From the NCBI GenBank assembly GCA_900550825.1, contig URTZ01000044.1, forward strand, positions 1-12,491: 12,491 nt of DNA, in the 5' to 3' direction. The notes beneath the pieces were generated by a model that was given only the letters and a program-made list of their open reading frames with translations, did not search any database and was not told where the DNA came from. The translations under genes and the position numbers were made by a program. Below, in pieces: positions 7,653 through 12,491 of the stretch. Source of the DNA: an uncultured Collinsella sp. Its GTDB lineage: Bacteria > Actinomycetota > Coriobacteriia > Coriobacteriales > Coriobacteriaceae. How positions within the stretch are numbered: position 1 is the stretch's first letter; the number at the start of each line of letters is the position of its first letter.

Positions 7653-8111
7653 GCTTTACTCATCGAGAAGTTTCTTCCCCACGGAAATGAGTTTCTTTCC
7701 AACGGCCGCCTTCACGCCAATCATTACAACCACGTGAGCAGTGCGGGCTTCGAGGTCCGCAGCGAGGATGTCCCCCGCTGCCCGCATTGCGGCTGACAGC
7801 TCGTGCCGTGGGTGCACGATGACGCATTTCTGCAGGGCGCGGCATGGCGCGAGAGTATCGAACGATATGAGCGCTTCGTGCGCGAGCGCAGCGATTGCCG
7901 CATGCTGTTGCTGGAGCTGGGCGTCGGCGAAATGACCCCCGGCATCATCACGCTCCCGTTCTGGAGCATGACCGCAAAGCTGCCGGATGCGCACCTGCTG
8001 AGCGTAAACATCTCGGGCGACTCGGCCCCGCTGCAGCTTGGAAGCAAGGCAGAGGTGATCCAGGCAGACTTGGGCGCCTTGCTCTCGGCGGCGCGGGCAG
8101 GTAACGAGTAA
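7653..8111 (+). pseudogene. Remnant of a Sir2-like NAD-dependent deacetylase (C-terminal half)
   Basis: Frame 3 reads through a zinc-knuckle half site (PRCPHCG) and, after an in-frame TGA at 7794-7796, continues as QLVPWVHDDAFLQGAAW, then LLLELGVGEMTPGII, LPDAHLLSVN and a short acidic/Gly tail to the stop at 8109-8111. This order matches the C-terminal half of bacterial sirtuins of the type found next to macrodomain proteins: second zinc Cys pair, then the LLLELGVG/TPG NAD-binding segment and an xxxNxx strand end. The N-terminal Rossmann half with the GAG and TTN motifs is absent. A DELY-like piece in another frame near 7648-7660 may be older, more degraded sequence of the same gene. There is no good ribosome binding site after the TGA. 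A dead gene is the simplest reading. Confidence 0.6.
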
Positions 8112-8189
8112 CGTGGCGAGGCTTTTGCGCTTTCATCAGCCCGGACATCACGCCCATAGAAGCGATGGCTCTGATTCGGGTGTCAAAGT

Positions 8190-8954
8190 TTAAGCCTCCT
8201 TGTCAGTCGCTGTAAGGTATTCCTCGTCGTCCACGGGCTCCAACCACTCGTTGGAGGTCTCCTCACCCGGAACCTCCACCGCGAGATGGGAGAACCAGCT
8301 GTCGGGCGCGGCTCCGTGCCAATGCTTTACGCCCGCGGGAATATTTACTACATCGCCAGGGCGCAGCTCCTGTGCCGATTTGCCCCATTCCTGGTAAAAC
8401 CCTCGACCGGCCACGCAGATGAGGATCTGTCCGCCACCGCTTTTGGCGTGATGGACGTGCCAGTTGTTGCGGCAGCCGGGCTCGAACGTCACGTTGTAGA
8501 CGCCGACCTGCTCGGTGGAAAGGGGCGCGAGGTAGCTTTGCCCGATAAAGTACTTCGCAAATGCGTCGTTGGGGGCACCGATGGGAAAGGCCATCTCGTT
8601 TTGATGCTCAGCTCTTGCATCAGCGGCATCGTCATCTGCCCAGACCTCCTTCGCCATGCGAAAGGCCGCCCACGCCTTGGGCCAGCCCGCGTAAAACGCC
8701 GCGTGCGTAAGGATTTCCGCTATCTCCGTCCTGGTCACTCCATTGTTCTTTGCGGACATCAGATGATATTGGAACGAAGAGTCCGTCAGTCCCTGCGCCA
8801 TCAGGGCCACCACCGTCACCACGCTGCGGTCTCGAAGGGAAAGCCCGTCTTCTCGGCTCCACACCTCGCCGAACAGCACGTCATCATTGAGCTGTGCGAA
8901 TTTGGGGGCAAAGTCCCCCAGGGCATCCCTGCCCGCCGTCTGCTTAATCGTCAT
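8190..8954 (-). CDS. Carboxymuconolactone decarboxylase-like/cupin fusion protein
   Basis: The 254-residue protein joins two domains. Residues about 10-110 are a carboxymuconolactone decarboxylase (AhpD-like) helical domain, with RDRSVVTVVALMAQG at 41-55 and EILTHAAFYAGWPKAW at 80-95; it lacks the CxxC of true AhpD. Residues about 140-230 are a cupin barrel with metal-binding His in NWHVHH (166, 168, 169) and the second motif GDVVNIPAGVKHWHG (200-214). In the first motif the usual Glu is not at its normal spacing. The start at 8954 is chosen over an upstream in-frame start because AGGAGG lies 7-8 bases before it. The enzyme's substrate is unknown; such fusions are common in gut bacteria beside MerR regulators and flavodoxin-like or aldo-keto reductase genes, suggesting a role in handling reactive small molecules. 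It is divergent from the MerR gene and probably controlled by it. Confidence 0.88.
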   Translation of the reverse strand: MTIKQTAGRDALGDFAPKFAQLNDDVLFGEVWSREDGLSLRDRSVVTVVALMAQGLTDSSFQYHLMSAKNNGVTRTEIAEILTHAAFYAGWPKAWAAFRMAKEVWADDDAADARAEHQNEMAFPIGAPNDAFAKYFIGQSYLAPLSTEQVGVYNVTFEPGCRNNWHVHHAKSGGGQILICVAGRGFYQEWGKSAQELRPGDVVNIPAGVKHWHGAAPDSWFSHLAVEVPGEETSNEWLEPVDDEEYLTATDKEA

Positions 8955-9017
8955 GTTTGATTCCTCCTGTCGATGGTTCTGGGCACGAATCTGCTTACGC
9001 GCGGCCAAGTGGCCCGC

Positions 9018-9134
9018 CTAGATTCCCATGCCCATTTGTCGCGCTTGCTCAAGAGCAGGATGCCCAGCGATATCGCCCACGTCGTTCACGCCGCCGGCGA
9101 AACCCGTTTTGCCCATTACGGACCACCCCTTGCG
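9018..9134 (-). pseudogene. C-terminal remnant of a flavodoxin-like gene in the cupin gene leader
   Basis: Between two stop codons (9135-9137 and 9018-9020, minus strand) a frame encodes 38 residues containing GKTGFAGGVNDVGDI, then AGHPALEQARQMGMGI. This reads like the end of a flavodoxin/NAD(P)H oxidoreductase, where a VNDVGDI-x-HPAL-x-A-x-x-G pattern closes the protein. No FMN-binding N-terminus is present. An ATG at 9116 is preceded by AAGGGG, so a 32-residue peptide could still be made. It lies 63 bases upstream of the cupin gene and just after the MerR operator, which suggests the original operon began with this gene. The family call rests on memory of the C-terminal pattern and is tentative. 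Confidence 0.45.
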
Positions 9135-9159
9135 CTACCGATTTGTATTGACGAGAATG

Positions 9160-9190
9160 AAGGTAATACCTAAACCTGACTTTAGGTCAA
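9160..9190 (-). promoter_or_regulatory. MerR-type operator/promoter for the cupin gene, shared with merR
   Basis: A perfect inverted repeat ACCTAAA-N6-TTTAGGT spans 9168-9187. On the minus strand a -35 TTGACC (9185-9190) overlaps its edge. A -10 lies either 16 bases away (TATTAC, 9163-9168) or 19 bases away (TACCTT, 9160-9165). An operator inside an over-long spacer is the hallmark of MerR activation. On the plus strand a TTGACG at 9148-9153 and a weak TAAACC at 9171-9176 (17-base spacing) could drive merR, with the operator over its -10, consistent with autorepression. Confidence 0.72.
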
Positions 9191-9221
9191 GGAATGAATT
9201 CGAGATTTATTCGGAGGGGCC

Positions 9222-9662
9222 ATGTACACAATCGGACAGATGGCGGAGATGTTCGGTCTGCCCGCCTCAACGCTGCGGTATTACGACAAGCAGGGATTGT
9301 TCCCGGGGCTGGAGCGGACGTCCGGCATTCGCCGATTCGGCGATACGGAACTCGAGGCGCTTCGGGTCATCGAATGCCTGAAGAAGGCCGGAATGGAGAT
9401 CAAGGACATCCGACTGTTCATGGAATGGTGCGCGGAGGGCCCTTCGACATACCCCCAGCGCAAGGCCATGTTCGAGGAGCGAAAGGCCCATATGGAGTCG
9501 GAGATCGCGAAGATGAACCGTGCGCTGGATATGCTGAAGTTCAAATGCTGGTACTACGAGCAGGCGATCCAAGACGGCAACGAGGATAGAGTGAAGGCGC
9601 TGATTCCGGACAATTTGCCGAAAGAGATCAAAGATACCTACGAGAACGCCCACGCTCGATAG
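9222..9662 (+). CDS. MerR-family transcriptional regulator, AdhR/NmlR-like
   Basis: The 146-residue protein starts with the MerR winged helix-turn-helix (YTIGQMAEMFGLPASTLRYY, residues 2-21), the RRFGDTELEALRVIECLKKAGM wing/second helix region (37-58), and a dimerisation coiled coil at about 80-117. GGAGG lies 5-6 bases before the ATG. Cys52 in ECLKKAGM occupies the position of the single redox/electrophile-sensing cysteine of B. subtilis AdhR and related NmlR proteins; Cys70 and Cys109 are additional. Members of this group respond to aldehydes or other thiol-reactive compounds and activate nearby detoxification genes. The divergent cupin gene and the operator at 9168-9187 fit that pattern. 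The true inducer here is not known. Confidence 0.92.
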   Translation: MYTIGQMAEMFGLPASTLRYYDKQGLFPGLERTSGIRRFGDTELEALRVIECLKKAGMEIKDIRLFMEWCAEGPSTYPQRKAMFEERKAHMESEIAKMNRALDMLKFKCWYYEQAIQDGNEDRVKALIPDNLPKEIKDTYENAHAR

Positions 9663-9865
9663 TGACGTCTGATGCCCAAGGGAGTTCGGCAAGGAGCTCT
9701 TCTTCAGGCGGGAATAAAGGCCTTCGAACCAAAAGGTTCGGAGGCCTTTATTCCCGCTACTTCGCTGGTGGCATTGCCCTGCGGCAACGCCGAAACTATA
9801 GAGAATGAAATCAGAATTTTCCGACAGGCATCTTTTTAAAGCGAGTTAAGACGCCATGCAGTCAC
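9663..9865. other. Intergenic region with terminator, left edge of the arsenic cassette
   Basis: The first part holds the strong hairpin at 9708-9757. After it, a small imperfect hairpin GGCATTGCC/GGCAACGCC (9770-9778 with 9783-9791) and AT-rich sequence run up to the arsC stop. I see no gene, no insertion-sequence ends and no separate terminator directly after arsC; the composition drops in GC from about 9790 onward. Confidence 0.5.
9708..9757. terminator. Strong bidirectional hairpin terminator
   Basis: A 23-bp stem (9708-9730 with 9735-9757) with a single G-T pair closes an AAAA loop. AT-rich ATAAAGG/CCTTTAT segments sit within the stem, and it lies 46 bases after the merR stop. It can terminate merR on the plus strand and the arsenic operon on the minus strand. 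The inner CGAACC/GGTTCG part resembles the terminator at 5780-5817. Confidence 0.8.
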
Positions 9866-10276
9866 TCATCCCAATGCAGAATTTGTCATGCGATCCTTTA
9901 GCTTCATAATTTGCTTTTGAATCTCATCGATAACTTTCTTAAATTCCTCGTCATTTTTGCCCGTCGGGTCTTCCAACCCCCAGTTATCATCAAAGGGCTT
10001 GCCGATGAAAGGGCATCCCACATTGCAGCCCATGGAGATGGCGATATCTGGTTCGGGTATATCCGATATCAGCTTGGAATGCTGCGTCTGCTCCATGTCA
10101 ATGCCATAAAACTTCTTCATCAATCGGACGGCATCCTGATTGATTTGCGGTTTGGTTTCCGTCCCGGCAGAATAGCTTTCAAACACATCGGACGCCAACG
10201 CTTTGCCCAACGCCTCCGCAATCTGGCTGCGGCAGGAGTTGTGGACGCAGATGAACGCAACCTTTGGCTTCGTCAT
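9866..10276 (-). CDS. arsC: Thioredoxin-coupled arsenate reductase (low-molecular-weight phosphatase type)
   Basis: The 136-residue protein reduces arsenate to arsenite in the cytoplasm. The phosphatase-type P-loop is CVHNSCRS, with nucleophile Cys10, Cys15 and Arg16. The general-acid aspartate lies in WGLEDPTG (Asp103). The redox relay pair is Cys84 and Cys88 in MGCNVGCP, a shorter spacing than the Cys82/Cys89 pair of plasmid pI258 ArsC but typical of many bacterial homologues. It is last in the cassette, 52 bases after the thioredoxin-like gene. Its ribosome binding site is poor (GAGAGG about 12 bases upstream). The thioredoxin-like protein next door is a plausible reductant; this is inferred from order only. 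GC content and A/T-ending codons differ from the flanks, suggesting import from a Firmicute. Confidence 0.93.
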   Translation of the reverse strand: MTKPKVAFICVHNSCRSQIAEALGKALASDVFESYSAGTETKPQINQDAVRLMKKFYGIDMEQTQHSKLISDIPEPDIAISMGCNVGCPFIGKPFDDNWGLEDPTGKNDEEFKKVIDEIQKQIMKLKDRMTNSALG

Positions 10277-10328
10277 GCGCGGAAGCTGCCTCTCGTTCTG
10301 TTTGCGATTCTAACGAGGTTTTGTTCGT

Positions 10329-10682
10329 TCATGCTCTCACCTTATTCAAAATAGAAATGACTTCGTCCTTTTTCAGCACCTTGCCATAGGACACCACCTG
10401 ACCATCTATCACCAGCGCAGGCGTTGTCATCACTCCATAGGCGGCGATTTTTTCAAAGTCCCGCACATGGTCGATGGTAGCATCCATGCCGAGTTCCCGC
10501 AGTGCTTCTTCGGTTGCCGCTTCCAGTGCGTTGCACTTGGCACAACCTCCACCGAGAATTTTGATGCCGGATTCCTTCTTTTTAGCTTCTGCCGCCTGCA
10601 TGGTTTCCGGCGTACAGCTGCCTCCGCAGCAGCAAGACTGCTTTTGCTCTTCTTTTTTCTTTCCAAATCCGAAAATCGACAT
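10329..10682 (-). CDS. Thioredoxin-like redox-active disulfide protein (TM0996/MTH895 family) with N-terminal Cys cluster
   Basis: The 117-residue protein has a C-terminal thioredoxin fold (about 39-117) with the active site GGGCAKCNALE (Cys47 and Cys50) and the cis-proline segment MTTPAL (Pro88). This matches the small redox-active disulfide protein 2 family. The N-terminal 38 residues are unusual: a KKKEEQKQ stretch followed by CCCGGSC (Cys17, 18, 19 and 23), which could bind metal or arsenite. The start has GGAGGG 7-8 bases upstream, and it follows the permease stop by 18 bases. Genes of this family are often next to DUF318 permeases. It may deliver electrons to ArsC or ligand to the permease; neither is shown by sequence. 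Confidence 0.88.
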   Translation of the reverse strand: MSIFGFGKKKEEQKQSCCCGGSCTPETMQAAEAKKKESGIKILGGGCAKCNALEAATEEALRELGMDATIDHVRDFEKIAAYGVMTTPALVIDGQVVSYGKVLKKDEVISILNKVRA

Positions 10683-10700
10683 GATGATCCCTCCAAATTA

Positions 10701-11693
10701 TTAGATAATGCCCTGAAACAGGTTGAATGAATAGCCCACAACGATAATGCCCGCGGCACAGATGGCGATAAAAACACCCAGCAACTTTGGCTTGACCGCC
10801 TTGCGCAACATAATCATTGACGGCAAAGACAGCGCGGTAACGCCCATCATAAAAGCAAGCACTGTGCCAAGCTGCGCGCCTTTTCCAAGCAAAGCCTCAG
10901 CAATGGGAACCGTGCCGAAAATATCGGCATACATAGGAATACCGATGATGGTTGCTAATACTACGCCGAGGGGGTTATGGCTGCCGAGAACCGCCGCAAC
11001 CCAGCTTTCGGGAATCCAGTTGTGGATGACAGACCCGATGCCTACACCGATGAGAATGTACGGAAAGACCTTCTTGAAGGTTTCCGCTACCTGATCCTTG
11101 GCATAAGCCAGCCGTTCCTTCTGCGTCAGCGTTGGGGAGGCAATGTCCACGGCAGATGCCCTGCGGATAAATTCCTCCACCTGATTTTCCATGTGCAGCT
11201 TTTCAATCAGCGTACCGCCAGCCACAGCAATCGCAAGCCCCAGCACCACATAGAGAATCGCAACCTTTGCCCCGAAAATACTCATCAGGAGAACAAGACT
11301 TCCCAAGTCCACCATAGGCGATGAAATCAGGAACGAGAAGGTCACGCCCAGCGGCAGTCCGGCACTGGTAAATCCGATAAACAGTGGAATGGACGAGCAG
11401 GAGCAGAACGGTGTTACCGTGCCGAGCAGGGCTGCGATGCAATTTGCCCAGATACCGTGAAACCGCCCCATAATTTTCTTACTGCGTTCCGGCGGAAAAT
11501 AACTCTGAATATAGGAGATCAGATAAATCAGCACACAGAGCAGCACGGTGATCTTAATCACATCATAGAGGAAAAACTGGATGCTCCCACCGATTCGGCT
11601 TGTCGCGTCCAGCCCCAAAGTGCCGAGTAGATTTCCAATCAGCGTATTCAGCCACTTCATGCCGAGGATCTGATCGGTGATAAACTTGCCCAT
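10701..11693 (-). CDS. DUF318-type permease, ArsP-like efflux protein
   Basis: The 330-residue integral membrane protein has about eight hydrophobic segments, near residues 43-65, 82-108, 112-137, 143-165, 208-226, 232-252, 273-295 and 303-325. The conserved motif TPFCSCSSIPLF at 94-105 carries the Cys97-Ser-Cys99 pair characteristic of the predicted permease family that includes ArsP (organoarsenical efflux) and SO_0444-like metal exporters. A cytoplasmic charged loop lies at about 165-205. I start it at ATG 11693, whose A is the last base of the arsR TGA stop (TGATG coupling); a GTG at 11705 in the same frame is an alternative, giving four extra residues. The arsR and arsC neighbours support arsenic export. 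Trivalent methylarsenical versus inorganic arsenite or metal cannot be decided. Confidence 0.9.
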   Translation of the reverse strand: MGKFITDQILGMKWLNTLIGNLLGTLGLDATSRIGGSIQFFLYDVIKITVLLCVLIYLISYIQSYFPPERSKKIMGRFHGIWANCIAALLGTVTPFCSCSSIPLFIGFTSAGLPLGVTFSFLISSPMVDLGSLVLLMSIFGAKVAILYVVLGLAIAVAGGTLIEKLHMENQVEEFIRRASAVDIASPTLTQKERLAYAKDQVAETFKKVFPYILIGVGIGSVIHNWIPESWVAAVLGSHNPLGVVLATIIGIPMYADIFGTVPIAEALLGKGAQLGTVLAFMMGVTALSLPSMIMLRKAVKPKLLGVFIAICAAGIIVVGYSFNLFQGII

Positions 11694-12001
11694 CAGGAGC
11701 AGCACCCACCTTCCTTATTAGAGCCGCAGCCGCAGCAGGTCAGTCCCTCGACAAATGCTTTAAACTGGGTCAGGGTTTCGCAGTTCAGAGAGTAGTGCTG
11801 CCACTTTCCTTCCTTGCGGGCGTTCACCAGTCCACATTCCACCAAGATCTTCATGTGGTGCGAAAGCGTCGGCTGCGTAATTTCGAACTGTTCCAGCAGC
11901 TTGCAGCCGCACTTTTCTCCATCCGACAGCATCTTCACTATTTCCAGCCGGTTCGCATCCCCCAAAGCTTTGCAGATCAGAGTCACATCCATAACGTTCA
12001 T
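11693..12001 (-). CDS. arsR: ArsR/SmtB-family metalloregulatory repressor
   Basis: The 102-residue winged-helix repressor has a recognition helix at ITQPTLSHHMKIL (41-53). The arsenite-binding site corresponds to EKCGCKLLEQF, with Cys31 and Cys33 at the position of the ELCVCDL motif of classical ArsR. The C-terminus adds a cysteine-rich tail, TCCGCGSNKEGGCCS (Cys89, 90, 92, 100 and 101), which could take part in metal binding. ATG 12001 has GAGGTG 6 bases upstream and is preferred over an ATG 9 bases later. It is first in the operon and its stop overlaps the permease start by one base. It probably represses its own operon at the dyad 12028-12049. Confidence 0.92.
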   Translation of the reverse strand: MNVMDVTLICKALGDANRLEIVKMLSDGEKCGCKLLEQFEITQPTLSHHMKILVECGLVNARKEGKWQHYSLNCETLTQFKAFVEGLTCCGCGSNKEGGCCS

Positions 12002-12027
12002 AGAAGCACCTCACATTGATGATTGTC

Positions 12028-12065
12028 TATGTGTATAAGAATACATATACATCGATATCTGTCAA
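12028..12065 (-). promoter_or_regulatory. Promoter and ArsR operator of the arsenic operon
   Basis: On the minus strand -35 TTGACA (12060-12065) and -10 TATTCT (12038-12043) are 16 bases apart. A near-perfect dyad TATGTGTAT-AAGA-ATACATATA (12028-12049, 8 of 9 arm bases match) covers the -10, as expected for an ArsR repressor site. The promoter lies within 5-10 bases of the broken ATPase gene, so it came with the cassette. Confidence 0.7.
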
Positions 12066-12069
12066 TATA

Positions 12070-12444
12070 TCATTGCGAGCGAATGCAGCCGTACGCCTCC
12101 GAGATGCCACCGTAATCGTAGGACCCGGCGAGCCCGCCGTGCCCGATGAACCCGTCGAAGTCGTCGTCGACGGTCCCCTGCCCGCCGAAGTGGGAGCGGT
12201 ATTCGCCGAAGCTGAAGAGGAGGATGTGGACCTCCCTGTGGCGCCCCGTTAACAGCGTCGCCAGGTCCGAGCTCAGGAGGAACGTGTTCGATCCCGTGAG
12301 GTGGATATCCCACCCACCGCGTGCGTGAATGCTGTTAGTTGCCTTCTCGAAACCCTCGCACAGCTGCACCTCGTCGATGAAAAGGCGGCTGCAGGCGCCC
12401 TCTTTGTGCCGCTCTATGTACGTATTACGGTCTACCCATGCCAT
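12070..12444 (-). pseudogene. Fragment of a COG1373-type AAA ATPase (DUF4143 family)
   Basis: The frame begins MAWVDRNTYIER, which looks like the true N-terminus of this family, with GAGGGAG 6 bases upstream of the second ATG. It then jumps straight to the Walker B strand (RLFIDEVQ), followed by LTGSNTFLLSS and LATLLTGR. The roughly 60-70 residues that should carry the Walker A loop are missing between YIER and HKEGACS. At the 3' end the text (FSFGEY, then FDGFIGHGGLAGSY) still follows the family but stops at TGA 12070-12072, long before the DUF4143 C-terminal domain. Full proteins are about 400 residues. It is therefore internally deleted and 3'-truncated, and cannot be an active ATPase. The truncation point coincides with the edge of the arsenic operon. 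Confidence 0.72.
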
Positions 12445-12463
12445 CATCTACTCCCTCTCGGTT

Positions 12464-12491
12464 TCGAAACTTGAATTTTTTGAAGTTTCGA
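12464..12491. repeat. Inverted repeat upstream of the ATPase fragment
   Basis: TCGAAACTT (12464-12472) and AAGTTTCGA (12483-12491) are perfect 9-bp inverted arms around an AT-rich 10-base centre; the left arm is itself part of the palindrome TTTCGAAA. It ends exactly at the window edge and may continue. It could be an operator of the ATPase gene or the end of a small repeat. Confidence 0.55.

Noticed and set aside
7794..7796. TGA as selenocysteine in the sirtuin-like frame
   Set aside because: The position corresponds to an ordinary glycine-like residue after CPHCG, no SECIS-like hairpin was apparent, and the 5' half of the gene is missing, so a nonsense mutation is simpler.
7656..7994. A 112-residue minus-strand frame over the sirtuin remnant
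   Set aside because: It is the complement of the recognisable sirtuin C-terminus and has no supporting motif.
9770..9791. Small hairpin GGCATTGCC/GGCAACGCC as terminator of arsC
   Set aside because: There is no T-tract on the minus strand, and one arm pair is mismatched; the strong hairpin at 9708-9757 is a better terminator.
12055..12064. ATATCTGTCA shared between the ars promoter and the XRE operator at 1079-1088
   Set aside because: In the ars promoter the bases belong to the TTGACA -35 box and an AT-rich upstream edge; a single 10-base match in 12 kb of such sequence is weak evidence for common regulation.
1..12491. CRISPR arrays, tRNA/rRNA genes, transposases
   Set aside because: I saw no regularly spaced repeats, no cloverleaf or rRNA-like conserved sequence and no DDE/DEDD or serine/tyrosine recombinase frame.

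Overview
The window looks like chromosomal DNA from a high-GC Gram-positive gut bacterium, most likely a Collinsella-like member of the Coriobacteriia. This is inferred from GC-rich codon usage in the core genes, an LPXTG cell-wall anchor, strong GGAGG-type ribosome binding sites and a B-then-A type II topoisomerase pair of the topoisomerase IV-like kind. No 16S or other species marker is present.

Layout, left to right. Positions 1-84 hold the tail of an unidentified + strand gene. Positions 175-999 (minus) hold a two-gene unit: a small XRE-type regulator and a four-helix membrane protein. The unit has a near-consensus promoter flanked by repeated TGACAGA operator-like arms. After an AT-rich gap with a long hairpin, 1451-5734 (+) encodes the B and A subunits of an ATP-dependent type II topoisomerase, closed by a hairpin terminator shared with a convergent flavoprotein gene (5838-6368, minus) that carries an iron-sulfur-type cysteine cluster.

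Positions 6689-8111 are a decayed stretch: an LPXTG surface-protein gene broken by a frameshift at a CCCC run, then the C-terminal half of a Sir2-like deacetylase interrupted by a TGA. Positions 8190-9662 form a divergent stress-type module: a carboxymuconolactone decarboxylase/cupin fusion (minus) and a MerR regulator with the AdhR/NmlR-type Cys52 (+), with a MerR operator between them. The leader of the cupin gene contains what looks like the last 38 or so codons of a deleted flavodoxin-like gene.

Positions 9866-12065 (minus) form a lower-GC arsenic-type cassette in the order arsR, DUF318/ArsP-like permease, cysteine-rich thioredoxin-like protein, arsC. Its promoter abuts the broken 3' end of a COG1373-type ATPase fragment (12070-12444) that also lacks its Walker A region, so the cassette looks inserted into or beside an already decaying gene.

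I found no RNA genes, CRISPR arrays, transposases or completely new multi-gene system. The most informative points are the repeated gene decay, the MerR/flavodoxin-remnant arrangement, the arsenic cassette junction, and the topoisomerase with alanine at the quinolone-determining serine position.
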